Counted from the stretch's first letter, positions 9,681 to 22,042 are shown. The stretch: 64,000 nt of DNA from Mangifera indica (GCF_011075055.1 NC_058154.1:12408475-12472474); one strand, 5' to 3'. The notes: generated by a model from the letters alone, not told the origin. Translations and numbers: made by a program.

Positions 9681-11153
9681 TCAATTTCCATTTCTCCTTG
9701 TCATCAATGCAACATCCAAGAATTGATGCATAGCTTTCATGGAAGAGCCCTGGAAATTTTCTTCATCTTTCAGAGCATTCTTAATCATCTCCTTCACCTC
9801 CCAAGTTTTCTTTCTGATTTCCTTTCCTTTCCCACTCTCGTAATTCATCACCATGTCAATTTTCTCCATTATTTCCTGATGAAAAACCTCACAGCTCCTC
9901 CCCCTCGCAACCTCCACACAAACACCAATCTCCTCCGCTAGCAGCTTCACATTATAAAACTGCTCCGCCACCAACGGCCACCCAAGAATCGGCACGCCGT
10001 AACTCAATGCTTCAACCAGGGAGTTCCACCCGCAATGGCTTAAAAAAGCAGATAATGATTTATGAGATAAAATCTCCACCTGGGGTGCCCATTTATGAAC
10101 CAGTAGCCCACGTCCTGAAGCTCTAACTCTCTCTTCAAATCCTCCAGGCAGCCATTGGTTTGCTTGAAATTCTGAATTTATGTCGAAGCCTAGCGGTGGC
10201 CTGAGGACCCAGATGAAATTCTTTCCGGAAGCCTCTAAAGCCATTGCCAATTGAAGCATATTTGATGGAGAGATTGTGTTCTGTGAGCCGAATGACACAT
10301 AGAGGACGGAGCAAGAAGGTTTTCCATCAAGCCAAATTTTACATTCCTCCAGGGAGATTCCGAAATCTCTTCTGCTTCGAATTTGGGATCCTGGAGATAA
10401 GAGAACAGGGCCAATAGTCCAAACCTGACGGCCGAATTTTCTGCTAAAATACATCAATCCAAGTTTGTCAATGTCCTCCACAGTGTTGAACAAAATTCCA
10501 TCAGCTTTACTCCAGGGAGAAAGCAGCTCTTTCCTTCGAAACGCCGTCGTAGGATCACTCCCATCTGCAACTCTCAAAACTTCTGACAACTGCGTGACAT
10601 GGAAGGTACCAGCTTCAGGAAAATCAGGAAGCAAAAATTCGTCAGAATCAGTACTCCGGTGAGGTAAATTCAGCCACAAGGAGTAGTAACAGGCGGAGCC
10701 AAAGGCGCTACAACTGATAAACACAGCATGGAAGATTCCAAACTCTTGAGATATCTCTTGACACCATCCTAAAAACATATCTGAGATTATGCAAACTGGT
10801 TTTTTTTCTCCATTTTGTTCATGGGTAAGACTGGAGATCAGTTTCCTGAAGTGGGGTTTCAAAGACATGGAAGCTTGAAAGAGAGTGATGAAGAGATGAT
10901 AAGGAAGAGAATCCATGTTTTCAGCATCAAGAGGGAGGCCATGGTCTGAGCTGTTGAACGGGAGTTCAAGTAGATGAATGGAGGAGTCTGGAGGGAGAGA
11001 TGAAGTGAGTTTCTTTATGTTCAAAGGGGTGTTTACAAAAGTTATGGTGTATTTGTTGGTTTTCTCTATACGAAGGGCTAATGCTAGTAAGGGAATGATA
11101 TGGCCTTGACCCATATAGGGAAACACTACTATGTGTTGCTTTGGTTCTGCCAT
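9681..11153 (-). CDS. UDP-glycosyltransferase, UGT92A-like (copy 2)
   Basis: An intact 490-residue intronless paralogue of the UGT at 2836-4308, with the same catalytic-type His18 and Asp125 and a full PSPG box at residues 355-398. Against copy 1 I count 16 substitutions spread along the protein, for example M8I, M10V, C28R, N34K, N56D, A135S, A192V, I206R, E277G and M383L; the last lies inside the PSPG box but outside HCGWNS. No frameshift or stop is present, so both copies have stayed under constraint or the duplication is young. The in-frame upstream ATG adds 39 codons that diverge from copy 1's extension, which supports the MAEPKQ start. The upstream sequence differs from copy 1 just before the shared leader, so expression may differ. 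Confidence 0.93.
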   Translation of the reverse strand: MAEPKQHIVVFPYMGQGHIIPLLALALRIEKTNKYTITFVNTPLNIKKLTSSLPPDSSIHLLELPFNSSDHGLPLDAENMDSLPYHLFITLFQASMSLKPHFRKLISSLTHEQNGEKKPVCIISDMFLGWCQEISQEFGIFHAVFISCSAFGSACYYSLWLNLPHRSTDSDEFLLPDFPEAGTFHVTQLSEVLRVADGSDPTTAFRRKELLSPWSKADGILFNTVEDIDKLGLMYFSRKFGRQVWTIGPVLLSPGSQIRSRRDFGISLEECKIWLDGKPSCSVLYVSFGSQNTISPSNMLQLAMALEASGKNFIWVLRPPLGFDINSEFQANQWLPGGFEERVRASGRGLLVHKWAPQVEILSHKSLSAFLSHCGWNSLVEALSYGVPILGWPLVAEQFYNVKLLAEEIGVCVEVARGRSCEVFHQEIMEKIDMVMNYESGKGKEIRKKTWEVKEMIKNALKDEENFQGSSMKAMHQFLDVALMTRRNGN

Positions 11154-11790
11154 TGTTGCTGCTGTTGAGATCAGAGAGCAAGAACTTGTGGAGAAGATGA
11201 AGAAGACTGGAATATGGCATCTGACATAAAAGCTTTGGATATTAACAATTTTTTTTGACCAAAGACGCACGCTAGACAGACCATTCTTTTAGGATTAAAT
11301 TAATTACATTAGCATGTTAAACTTTGGATTTAGTATTCAATCCTATAATTATTGAATTAAAAAGTTAAAGTTCAATTTTGAACTACCATCAGAAAAACCT
11401 AAACTCATATTCTGTAGTAGATATCAATTTTTTTTTAACTACTTAGACCATCTATTATAGATGAGATTAGCACTATTTCCCATGCCCCTTTCCCAACTGC
11501 GCTTGTGAATGTGACGGGTCCGTTGAAAAAATGGTTGGCTGACTTTGAAGCTTAAGTTTATGCAAGATTGCCATTCCTGTATAAGCTGGCCCACCGGCTG
11601 TTTCAGACCCGTAAATTATGAGATGTGCTGGTCCACAATCAACATCCTCACATGGGAGGCGGCCTGATGTCTCTACGGCTTTTGTGTTGTCTCTTAGTAT
11701 TCCACAGACAAGTAAATTTGTATATGCATTTCATTTGACATTGACAACCTATTAATAAAAGTTGATTCCAATTTATAATACCCAATTTGT

Positions 11791-12211
11791 AAGGGTGTTT
11801 AAAAAACAATTTTTTTGAATTAAATTAAATTTTCAGTTGGAAAATATTATAAATCGAAACTAAATCAATTTTAAGAGTAATTGATTTTGAATTGAATTAA
11901 AAATATTGATTAATTGAATCGAATTTCTGGTTAATTAGTTTAAAACCAAATTTCAAAATATTATCTTATCTCATTATTTTTAATTTTTTTTAAATAGGTT
12001 TAATAATTCTTTAATTTGTTATTTAATTTTTAAAAATTGGTTCAATTTGATTAACTAATTTTAAAAAAATAGATAAACCAATAATCGAATCAAAAAACTA
12101 GTTTTTCTATATTCTTGAATGAGTATCCCAACCGGTTTCTTAAATAACCTATTTTTCATTCGATTTTTTATTCAAAAATTGGTTTGGTTACAGGATAAAA
12201 TTGACACCCTT
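11791..12211. repeat. MITE-like element, unit-2 copy of 4989-5412
   Basis: Starts AAGGGTGTTTAAAAAACA and ends AATTGACACCCTTACC; collinear with the unit-1 copy, with scattered substitutions. Confidence 0.5.
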
Positions 12212-13926
12212 ACCAATTTTGAGTTCCACCAAGACAAATAAACGAAACTACCAAATTTAAATTTTAATTCAAATTTGACTCATTATAATTAAATAATAAA
12301 TTTGAATTGAATTGATTTAGTTTGAATCAACCCCTAATTTAGATCAATCCCACAATAGTGTGAAAATAAATAAATATAATGAAGGTTAGACAAAGGGTAA
12401 TTATTTAACATAACTCATCTAATGTTTGAGAACTTATATCTATTATTATGGATTTATGGTATTAATAACTTCAGAAGAATGTTTAATGTTTCGACAAAGT
12501 TTGAGCTGAGATTAAAGAAGAAGGGTCTTGAGAAAAACTCACAATCGAACACAAGTCTCAGAGAGGGATTATATTTTCTCAGTAAGAGATGTCTATCCGT
12601 ACATAAAAACAGGGGAGGGCAGGGCAACTAGTTTTGTAATTGATTCCTTTACAAAAAGATGCTCCACAGAAGTCTTCCATATAATAATGGAGAAAAATCT
12701 TTTCACTTTCACATTATCTTTGATTTTCTGTTTGGAATTATTTGCGTGTTTGGTACCTGAGAGATAATTGTGAAACTCCACAGCGACATGGTTATAGTTT
12801 GTCTTAGCAAACAACAATTCGTGACAAATAAAATCAGTCCAACCGCTACCAACAAACAAAATTAATACATACAATCTAATACAAATTAAAAACGATACAT
12901 ATTATAACCTTTATTTAGATTCAACTAAACTTAAGTTTAACCCCATTGGAGACCCGAAAGCAGAATTCGAGGTGAGTTCAGCAATATAAAATCCTTCTTT
13001 CATTATTTTATTGGCAGTGTTCAAATTTTGTCAGTGAAGAAATGAACAAGACAACAAATGCTTTATTTATGTCTCTATTTGTTTCTTCAATCTTTATAAA
13101 AGTTACTTAGTCCAAGACGTATGTAAATATGTCTGTCGCCTTGCATGACCCCTCATGTCACGTCAATAAGCTGGCATTATTCAGATTTTCTATTTCATCT
13201 CTTGAGCAACAAGAACGTCTGGAATGGCATTATTCCAACCACTGGAAAAATCATTTTCCCTCTCATGTCTGGTAGGATTCAATCTAAACTGCTTGAGTTT
13301 GGATTGTTGTTCAGCTTAATTTGAACCCTCTCTTTTCACATGTGTCATTGCACTAGAGCTTACTTTTCTCATGATTCAAACAAGCCAAACTCCATTTTAA
13401 ACTAACCATTCTGGATTCGATTCAAGTATGAGCTTTACACTTATTTAAGTTCTGCATCGGTCGAGTCCATTCTTAGTGATAATTTCATATCTTCAAGATT
13501 TGTCATCTGGGTTCAGGGAGAATCAATATCTGAAAGAAGAATCCATTAAAAGCAGCACTTGGTGACCTATTTTAGTCCCAACATTATAATCCTGATGAAG
13601 TGGTGCTTCATTTGTAATTAAGTAGGCTTTAAAAGTGAAAACCATTTCTTCTTGAAGGAATCTTGATCTCCTTTCTATACTGTTTCATCTGTTGAACTTG
13701 CAGTTAAATTTCTGTAATGAACCAGGAATAGCAGTGAGGGTGCAAAATTTGGCATTGAAGCCAAGAAAGCGAAAAACAGTCTTCCTTCACAAAATTAACC
13801 ATATTTTCATGAATTCATCGACAATAAATTTGAAAGTAATCTAATTATCATGCCCACCACTGAGGTCAAAACTATGTCTAAGAAAGGGAGTAAAAAGAAA
13901 TTGTTCAGGCAGTGAAGCCTTTGTCT
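12212..13926. other. Intergenic DNA between UGT copy 2 and GrpE
   Basis: Matches the unit-1 interval up to the GrpE fragment but lacks its roughly 0.75-kb AT-rich section. A 93-codon minus frame at 12593-12874 overlaps the counterpart of 5865-6092; I see no known domain in it. Confidence 0.5.
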
Positions 13927-16085
13927 TCAAGCCTCATTGTTATTGGCAGCATCACCTTCCACTGCTTGAGTAACACCAACTTCTGCTGGCCTAATAACTC
14001 TTTCATATAGAGTGTATCCTGACTGCAACGTTGAAAATAAAAATAAGAACATTTTAACTAATAGTAAAAGCTAAGTATCCATAGCCTGACAAGTTGATTT
14101 AAAAAAGATTTTTCCTTTTTTCCAATGACAAACACCAACATCAGCCTGTAACCTAATGAACATTTACGTGGTTGATTGAAGAACAACTGATCAATTCAAG
14201 TAAATACCTTCAGAACGTGAGCAACTGTGCCTGGTGGCTTAGAATTATCCTGCACTTGGAACACGGCGTTATGCCTATGTGGATCAAATGGCTCATCTGT
14301 AGGATCATATTTCTCTAATCCAAACTTTTTGAATACCTGAAGAAAGAGATGTCTGAGAACCTTAGTAAAAAGAATATTGGCTTCTAACAAGCTCTTCTAT
14401 ATATACTTTGGTACACAGATACAAAATCAAATATATCTGAAAAGAAATATAGCAATAAGGAAATCTTACCTCTCCCAACTGTTTCTCAGTCATTTCAACA
14501 CCTTCGAGAAGTGATTTTAGAAGTTGTGCTGATCCAGTAGCATCATTAGAAACATCAATCTTTGAGAAACTTTCTTTGACAACTGAAGAAGCTCTTCCCA
14601 AATTGTCTGCAACATCCAGTAGACTCTTTGCAAAGTTCTGCAAAATATTTTCAAGTAAAAATCAATTAAAACTCCAAGTACAAAAGAAAAAAAATATCAA
14701 CGGTTACAACATAAAAGGAGGCAATATTACAACACAACAACAAAAAAACCTGAATGGCAAATTTTTTAGAATTCTCCGCTTCACGTCTTGTTCTCTCCTT
14801 GATATTCTCCATTTCTGCAAACGTACGAAGAACTTTATCTTGCATATTCTCCATCTCTTTGTGCTTTGCCTTCAAAAGTTCCTCTCTCTCCTTCAAAAGT
14901 TTGACCAAATCCTCCCTTGATAAATCACTCTCACTCTCTGAATCTGAATCAGAAAATGCAGTTCTTTTAGTACCTCTGCTCCTTCTTTTGATAGATTGGG
15001 ACATGGTAGATTGGGGTTCAGAATCTTGACCTGATTCTTTTGTTTGATCATTAACTTCTGTTCTTCCAGTATCCTCTACATTATCAGAAGCTTTAGCATC
15101 TCCAGACTCAACACCATTATTTTCTGCAGCACTCCCTTGCTCCTTTTCTTTAGATTCAGGCGATGCAGATGAGAACCAAAAACGATGAGATGGGGATGAA
15201 CTGAGTGCTGAGTGATGAAAAAGAGACGCCTGACTTGCAACAAACTGGCAAAAACATATGCATGAATGACTTGCAAAATTACAACTTAAAGATAATCCAA
15301 TAGGAACAGGAATAATTGACCCTTAACAAAACAATCAATAATGAAATTAATCATTTAATAAAGAAAAAAAAGAAGCACTTCTAACCATAGAACAAAACTG
15401 AAAAATCCAGTGAGAAAATCTAACCAGGTTTATTGAAAAGGAAGTCAGTCCAATCAATGATCTTACCTAATAGTTCATCATATTGATTTCGCTATGGTCC
15501 AAATCGTTAATAGCACAGAAAAACCAAAGCAGAAAGGCTCAAACTTGACAAAATTCAGGCACTTTTTAAGCTCTCAAATTCATACTGAACACCCAAAGAC
15601 AGAAAAAAAATGCTTCCTATAAAACTACAGAACCCCTGACCCTCATTAAACCCTGCTTCAAATCACCCAAAAAGATAAAAAAATTCAAACCAAAATGGTC
15701 TAAAGCATTTTCAACCATTCAGTACAAACACAAATCATAGATTTCAAGTCTTAATAATTTTTAAAAATCTAAACTTTAATCAACAAAAGACTAATAAACT
15801 CAATTTTTAAAAAACCACAAGATAAAGTATAATTCATAATAAAAAAGTCAAACAGATTACTAAAAAAATGCAATAAATTTTCTTAAACCCTAATAAAACC
15901 CCAGTGAAAATTGAACAAGAAAAATAAAAAATTTACTTCGTTACCTTGTTAGGAGGATCATAAACAACAGAGTTTAACAGATTGGAGATGATTGGCGATT
16001 GTTGGTCCTTGGAAGAAGAGAGAAGAAGCAAAGACCGCTGGCCCACACTCCGAGAGACGCGTGACAAAACCCTAGACGCCAACAT
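13927..16085 (-). CDS. MGE1: Mitochondrial GrpE nucleotide exchange factor (five exons)
   Basis: GrpE is the nucleotide exchange factor of matrix Hsp70 and drives ADP release during protein import and folding. Five exons join in frame with GT-AG introns: 16085-15945, 15244-14750, 14637-14470, 14336-14208 and 14022-13927, coding 47+165+56+43+31 = 342 residues. The start MLASRVLSRVSRSVGQRSLL is arginine- and serine-rich without acids, a typical mitochondrial presequence. An acidic, low-complexity stretch follows (SDSDSESESDLSRED), then a long coiled coil at about residues 150-215 (LLKEREELLKAKHKEMENMQ) with ENIKERTRREAEN. The C-terminal beta domain holds the GrpE signature from FDPHRHNAVF to GYTLYERVIRPAEVGV. 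Tandem duplication copied only exons 3 (part) to 5 to 7.87-8.49 kb. Gln replaces a Pro in FQVQDNSK; the fragment retains Pro. Confidence 0.95.
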
Positions 16086-16141
16086 CGGAGAAGAAGAAGA
16101 GGAGAATGGTCTGAAGGGATAAAATTGGAATAAAAATATTG

Positions 16142-16150
16142 TTAGGGTTT
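16142..16150 (-). promoter_or_regulatory. Telo box upstream of GrpE
   Basis: The plus strand reads TTAGGGTTT, i.e. AAACCCTAA on the gene strand, 57 bases before the GrpE ATG. Telo boxes are common near transcription starts of plant translation and housekeeping genes. Confidence 0.4.
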
Positions 16151-16452
16151 TAGAAAATAAGCCGGGATTTGGAGCGAACGAGAAGAAAGGCGAAGGAAAA
16201 AGAGCTTGGCCTGAAGAAATAGAAAGTATTTTGTTTTACCATTTTAGGGTCATGTTTTAATAAAAATGACCCTTTGGACAGTTGACTGAGTAGAGATTTT
16301 AATGATTTGTGAAGGGTATTATGGTAAAACCGAATGTTGCACGTAGGTTTTGTTTGGAGGAGTCTAGGGCCTTTTGGGGTTTTAGGGGTCTTGGAAGTTG
16401 CTTCTTTGGGGCGCTTGACCATACACGTCTGCTTTCAAAGTTGTTAGAGCAA

Positions 16453-16462
16453 ACGACGTCGT
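16453..16462. promoter_or_regulatory. Palindromic ACGT-core (C-box) site
   Basis: ACGACGTCGT is a perfect 10-base palindrome around GACGTC, a bZIP-type core. It lies about 370 bases upstream of GrpE and downstream of the DUF761-like gene. Function is inferred only from the motif. Confidence 0.25.
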
Positions 16463-16925
16463 ATGGCATGAACAATCATTTTTGGCATCTCAATCTTATA
16501 TTAATACAGGGTGGATTTGAATTGATCCGAACAAAGACCATGTCCTCCATTTTCTTACTTTAAACTCCATTAGTCTATCAATTTTCTTTAGTGTAATTCT
16601 TGAAGGGTGAAAACTTCTCGTTTCGAAAAAGTTCAAGTGGAAAATCGTCCTTTAACCAAAATTTAATTCGCATAGTTAAACCAAATGTCAATTCAGTGAA
16701 ATAGATAATTCAATCCAATCAGAAGTCGAACCAATTCATTGTACAAATAAATATTAAAAAAATTTTATATAATAAGTTTGATGGTAAATATTCATCAAAA
16801 CATTTGTATCGTGATTATTCAAACTATAATAATAGATCTTACAAAAGTAAAATGAATAAGATAATTCAAAACTCTTATAATTATCAATAAATACTAAATT
16901 TGTGTAAAATATATATTTTCAATAG

Positions 16926-17348
16926 TCATGTACTGCAAGCCAACATTTCAAAAAACTCTTCAGCAGATTTTTGTTTTTCGATCATCCAAGCTTCCTTTGT
17001 TCGCCTAATGAATTTTTCAGCTTCAGCATCAACTCCCTGCAATTGCAATGACACACTTTGAGTCGATTCAACTGAAAAAACAACCTTGTCACCTTCGTCT
17101 TCAAGTTTGCATGCGATGTGAGAATAATATCTATGGCAATGATCTATTGATGAAGAAGATGATTGTGTATAATGCTTGTCCATGCACAATTCTTGCGACT
17201 GTGAAAAACCCTTTTGCATAACATGTTTTCGGAGGCAATAAAGATTTTTCAAGGCTTTAAATTTGATAAATTGGGAAACTTGTAGACGTTGAAGCTTGTT
17301 TTTCAGGTGCTTCAATGCCATTCTAGGGTTTAAAAGCTTCTTCTCCAT
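16926..17348 (-). CDS. DUF761-like small plant protein
   Basis: An uncharacterised single-exon gene of 140 residues. The basic N-terminal half (MEKKLLNPRMALKHLKNKLQ) leads to a C-terminal motif, VDAEAEKFIRRTKEAWMIEKQ, resembling the C-terminal DUF761 / 'cotton fibre expressed' motif in which an acidic AEEFIxRF-type helix is conserved. The function of that family is not established. An upstream in-frame ATG at 17456 would add 36 residues, but a TATATATA run lies only about 6-13 bases before it and a telo box falls inside the extension, so that stretch is more likely promoter and leader. The ATG at 17348 has the good context CCCATGG. Family assignment is moderate; the existence of a gene is likely. 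Confidence 0.6.
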   Translation of the reverse strand: MEKKLLNPRMALKHLKNKLQRLQVSQFIKFKALKNLYCLRKHVMQKGFSQSQELCMDKHYTQSSSSSIDHCHRYYSHIACKLEDEGDKVVFSVESTQSVSLQLQGVDAEAEKFIRRTKEAWMIEKQKSAEEFFEMLACST

Positions 17349-17415
17349 GGGAAGAAGAAAGAGGTCGCCAATGGGGTTTGAATTTTTTCTTGCCAAATTA
17401 AAGAGCAAGTTAGGG

Positions 17416-17424
17416 TTAGGGTTT
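17416..17424 (-). promoter_or_regulatory. Telo box in the leader of the DUF761-like gene
   Basis: TTAGGGTTT on the plus strand, within the longer TTAGGGTTAGGGTTTAGG, sits about 70 bases before the preferred ATG, between it and a TATATATA run at about 17462-17469. Confidence 0.4.
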
Positions 17425-17469
17425 AGGTTATCGGGGATGCCATGGATGTTGCTCATAACATGTATATAT

Positions 17470-18925
17470 AAACTTACATATAAGATAACATAATATTATC
17501 CGAATATTCTTAGGAAATATGGAAAATATAAATTTTATTATTTGACAGATTATGCCAAAAATTTAACTCATGAAAAAAATCTGTCAATATCTTATTTTTA
17601 TTTATTTTGTCCATATCAATATGAATTTCAATGATCATACATTTCCATTATTGGTTTTAATATTGTTATTTAGGTAAATACTTGAGCCGAGAAGTTCAAT
17701 ATTGTCGAACTCGAGTTTAGGTATTTGACTCACCAAGATCGTGAGTTTGGAAAAATTTAATTCGAATCGGTTAAAATAGTATTATTTTAATTAATATGCA
17801 TCAAAACAGTGTCTTTTCAATTGATTTTGGATTAGTTAAGTATTGTAGTTGAATTTAAACTCGACTCTCTTCAAGTCAAATTGAGTTCAAACTAGTTTAA
17901 GAAGAGTTTATTAAATAGTTCAGTTCGAATCCACCCATATTGTTAATTTTAAATACATGATCAGTACTAGTGTATGCGTGTAACCATGATCAGGTTAATC
18001 ATATCATAGATCTATAAATGACTTCCATCAATTTCAAGTCTCTTGTATTCATAGAGATAAATTCGAATCGAGTCAAACCAAATCTAAATAAGGATCAACT
18101 CAAGCTTGACTCGAATCTAGATCGTCCAATTCGAGTTGCTGAACATAGTAACATTAGTCAAATAAACAGTAGTATCAAAAAGGTAAATAATGACATTGAA
18201 GAAATCAACAATAACATTGAAAAGGTAAATTATTAATAAAATTTCAAACTTGAGTAGAGTTGGAGCTCCACCTGGAGTTCGGATTGTTCGAACCGAGTAG
18301 TAGTAAGAAAATATGTACTGAGTCTTTTGATAAGGCAAGTAAATAAACTTGGTTAAGAAGAAAAGGAGGAGGAGAGGCAATAAGAAAAAAAAAGAAACAA
18401 AGAAAGTAATTACCTTTTATACATTTGATTATAATGTAAAGTCCCACTGAGGCAAGTAATTGAGGACAGTAGAAGGAATATTTTTCCATCTCCAAATCTT
18501 TGATTTCCAGGTTTGTAGTATATTCATTTCAGAGATATCCAAATTCCCATTTAGATTCTTGGACAACCATAATGGATTGATTGATTTGCCATTATAATCA
18601 AAAGAGATTGAGCATATTTGAGTCAATACGAACAAGATAAACCAGAGTAACGATGGTTATCTTTTCAATAATAATATTTACTTAACAAGGTTTATCTAGT
18701 TGGAAACCTTTTGATAACATTATATATGAATTTTAATAAGTTTAAATTAAGTATTATAGATTCGGGTTAAGTTTAAATAAGTATTCGAATCAGAGTAATA
18801 CATTTTATAATACGAATTATTTGATTTTAGGAATGCCCAGAAATGAGCCCAGATTTCCTTTCTCTTTTAAATCATAAGTTTGACTGTTTTGGTCCATCGA
18901 AAGTCAGCCTAACAGCTTAGATTAG
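17470..18925. other. Gene-free repeat-rich interval
   Basis: Repeat-derived words dominate: TTCGAA/GAACTCGAG-type sequence around 17690-17930 and 18050-18290. A 68-codon minus frame at 18429-18635 (KIWRWKNIPSTVLNYLPQWD) has a protein-like look but no recognisable family. I see no supported gene. Confidence 0.5.
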
Positions 18926-19262
18926 ATGGGCAGAATTTTTGTGCAGTTTATTTGTGTCTTTTTATATAGCCTGGTCTTGCAGGTTGGACTTACTCCTTTG
19001 ACTGTAAAGATAAGAATTGTAAATTCTATTTTTCCTCGTCTCTTGAAACCTATCTTCCTAGAATCTTATATAGGTCTTCAAGAGGAGAGTTGGTTTTTTT
19101 CTTTGCTGTTCTTAGTTGTACTCTTTGGTGTAGGTTGTCTTGATTTTTGTTTGTTTGGTTGTTCTTCTCTGTTTAGGGTAAGATATATTTAGGTTGTTTT
19201 TGAATCCTCTCATTTGGACTCGGTTTTCTTCTTTTAATATATATATTTATTCATCAAAAAAA
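18926..19262 (+). mobile_element. Possible 3' end of a LINE-type retroelement
   Basis: The stretch ends in TTTATTCATCAAAAAAA after a T/G-rich section, a form common at the 3' ends of plant LINE insertions, with a short A tail at about 19256-19262. An 88-codon hydrophobic frame at its start has no recognised domain. Only the 3' end could be present; no reverse transcriptase is seen. Confidence 0.35.
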
Positions 19263-21830
19263 TGTTAAATCAAGTTTAACTCAAATCTGAAATGATAATT
19301 TTAAATTCAAATTTAAACCAGTTTAAACGATAAACAATGATGTCGAAAGCAAGAAAAATCATCAAAGAAGAAAAAAAATCGATAAAGAATAAGTTGTCAA
19401 GAAAAAGAATCATTAAAGAAGAAAAATTTTAGTGCAATGACATTGATAAGCCTTCAAGCACAAATCTCACCAAAGGAATATTCAATTTTCACACACTAGA
19501 GAATATACATAGTCCTAATTAGGCCAAATTTGTATATGAGCATAATAATCAAACTGCATATCATATTATATATCGAAAACCCAATTTTTCGTATTGTGCA
19601 TTGTATAACATAAAATACAAATTTTGAAAAAAAATACTATAATAAAATAACAGAAAATTCTAATTATCATTTCATCATCTTGAAAATATTACAAAAATCA
19701 TTTAAAATTCTTAAATTTCTTACATACACATCTCTTATGTCATCATTTTTTTTTAAATGTTTTAATTTATATTAATAATATGTATTATATTATATGTCAA
19801 ATATTATATTATTAAAATATATATTATTTTGTATTATATAGCAGGGGCTTTGACATAGTTTTTGGATGAAGCAGTGTGTCCAATATGGCCCCCAATATCT
19901 TACAAGTTTCCTCCATCTGACGCTGCACACAGTCTCAGTGAGGCCCAATTTGCCTAAGAAGAGTGCATAGCCATGATATAAAAACAATAAACAATTAGGA
20001 GCTGGGAAGACAGATGCCTATGGAAAGGAAAGCGATAATTCTTCCAAAAAGAGATTAGTTGGACTGCCTGCAACGCAAATTTGACTTCAAATCACCACTT
20101 AAGCATTGTAATTATCAACTAAAGCTAATGCTTCTGGTGTCCACCACCACTCAATTTTGCTAGGGTGGGTCGGTTCCACTTGGATCAAATTGGCATCTCA
20201 TCTCATTTCGAATGAATAAATAAATCGATTTTAAATCTAAATTTTAATTTGATATTTCACTTTAAGATCGACTCATTTATTTATTTAATAATATTATTCA
20301 TCTTATTAAAAACTCATGTATGTGTTATATTACACAATAAATTCATTTTGTATTGTATTAATTTAATACATACAGCTAATAATACATATCATTTTTTATA
20401 TGTATCATATCGAATCGGGCATCTATTGCGGTCCCTCTTACAATTGTTTCGTGAAAGAGCAACCTATCACATCGTCTAACTTGCACTCGCCCCTACAGTG
20501 CAAACATCCTCAGGAAATTGCTGTGAAAGTCCACTGGATTTCCAGGAGCCTTCACCTTCAATTCAATACAAAGATGGGTAACAAGACAGCACTTTGAGGA
20601 ATCCAATCATGTCGTATTTATCAAAATGAAGAAATTGCATATTGGTTTTGTTATAAAACGACAATAACAATCCATTACGTCAAATGGTTGAACAGAAAAA
20701 TCAGATTTCAGTATATCACTTCACCACCCCAACTAGGGATTCAACATTCCTACCCAGAAAAATAGAGAGAAAGTTGAAACTCGACGTGCATGATAAAGGC
20801 ATTGTTTGGCTGCAAGCCTGCAATCTGTTATTCCTACACCATTGTATGACATTCATCAGCTGAAAAATCAACTTCTTTAATCAATCCATTAAAACTTAAA
20901 AAGCCATGCTTCTGTTTTCTCTGAAGAATCAGAAAAGTGCAAGCTATTTATACTATTATGACGATCAAGATCATCAAAGATTCAAGACATCACAAGATTA
21001 ATTAATTTTAGAAGGATAACACTGCATGGGCATCCATAAGGTATCAAGATATATTTCAGATCCCTTACGACCACCCGACAATGAAGCATGTGCCATATAC
21101 GCGCATTCAGCGATGGATTTGAATTGAGCCAATCCGAACAAGGACCAATTCCAGTTTGGCTCAAATCTGAAACATCAAGTTTGGGTCAACTTGAATGGTG
21201 AACAATGTTGACAGAAAAGATGATGAGTTGCCCTAGGAGAAAAAAAATTGTCAGAGAGAAAAGTTCCGGTAAAGAATTGCCGATGCGCCCTCAAACTCAA
21301 GTTGAGCAAGAGCTTCAGCTCAAGTTCGGCTCACTCAAGCCAAACAAAAATTTGAGCTGGAGGAAACTCAACTTTGAATCCACCCCTACGCTTATTGGAC
21401 AGCTATACATGCATCCGACACACGGAGAATCAAATGAAACAATAGCTGGGATTTTAGTTTCTAAAAATGTAACCTTCATTGGGAAAAAGTCCAGAAGAAA
21501 AGAAATAGCCAAAATTGAAGCATTTCAATAAGGGTAAGAATCATATTGGCAAACAGAAAAGAAAAATACTTTCACAATATAACAAATATAAGAACAGGAT
21601 AATGTATTTTGAAGAAAATCCAAACAATAATATTCATGTCAAAAGATCATGCAAACAAATGGCAACATCCAGAATAACAGAATGAACACAAAAGTACAAA
21701 AATCAGCAGAAAAATAGGAAAAAAATCTATATCTAATTTCAGATGAATATGGATCTTATCTTATGCAATGGAAAGAAAAGAAACCCAGATCTTATATCAG
21801 AAAAAAAAAAACAACCCTAATCCATTGACA
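19263..21830. other. Gene-free interval upstream of the ERF 3' end
   Basis: Contains members of the TTCGAA-rich repeat family (about 19263-19460 and 21100-21405), AT-rich DNA around 19560-19840, and a less AT-rich patch around 20400-20600. The 108-codon plus frame at 21205-21531 lies inside repeat sequence and is not accepted as a gene. Confidence 0.5.
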
Positions 21831-21877
21831 AGAAGAAGAAGAAGAAGAAGATCATTTCATCATCATCATCATAATCA
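21831..21877. repeat. Microsatellite (AAG)n then (ATC)n
   Basis: About seven AAG units are followed by ATTTCATCATCATCATCAT. It lies about 165-210 bases beyond the ERF stop codon and may be part of its 3' UTR. Confidence 0.85.
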
Positions 21878-22042
21878 TATATTAAAATTTTTTGAAGACA
21901 TCATGCCAAGATCATCACACTCATAGAATTAAGACAATTTCATCTTAATTTTTTTCTTTTTTCTTTTTTGATCCGCATAATAGAGAAAGAAAAACAAAAA
22001 AAATTAATAATAATCATAATAGAGATGAGATAAGCACCACCA

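Larger units (their letters stand above)
8491..14547. repeat. Tandem segmental duplication, unit 2
   Basis: Direct copy of 1583-8490, about 6.06 kb. It begins inside a repeat of the TTCGAA-rich family and ends at the base in GrpE exon 3 where unit 1 is cut; beyond 14547 the GrpE gene continues as single-copy DNA. Confidence 0.9.

Noticed and set aside
14576..15029. Plus-strand frames across GrpE exon 2 and intron 2
   Set aside because: They are antisense to the Ser/Glu-rich and coiled-coil part of GrpE, and all exons on the minus strand join in frame.
13927..16085. GrpE as a plastid rather than mitochondrial protein
   Set aside because: The N terminus is Arg-rich without the long Ser/Thr-rich plastid transit form, and FDPHRHNAVF with ERVIRPAEVGV matches the mitochondrial-type plant GrpE that I remember. 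A targeting assay would settle it.
16150..16563. Opposite-strand frames between GrpE and the DUF761-like gene (16150-16422 minus, 16309-16563 plus)
   Set aside because: They cover the GrpE promoter with its telo box and C-box; composition is low complexity (KTPKTPKGP) and no family is recognised.
18429..18635. Minus frame with KIWRWKNIPSTVLNYLPQWD
   Set aside because: Short, no upstream exon or motif that I recognise. Possibly a relic, but unsupported.
21205..21531. 108-codon plus frame
   Set aside because: Most of it lies in the TTCGAA-rich dispersed repeat (CAAACTCAAGTTGAGC and CTTTGAATCCACCCCTA), so it is a chance frame in repeat DNA.
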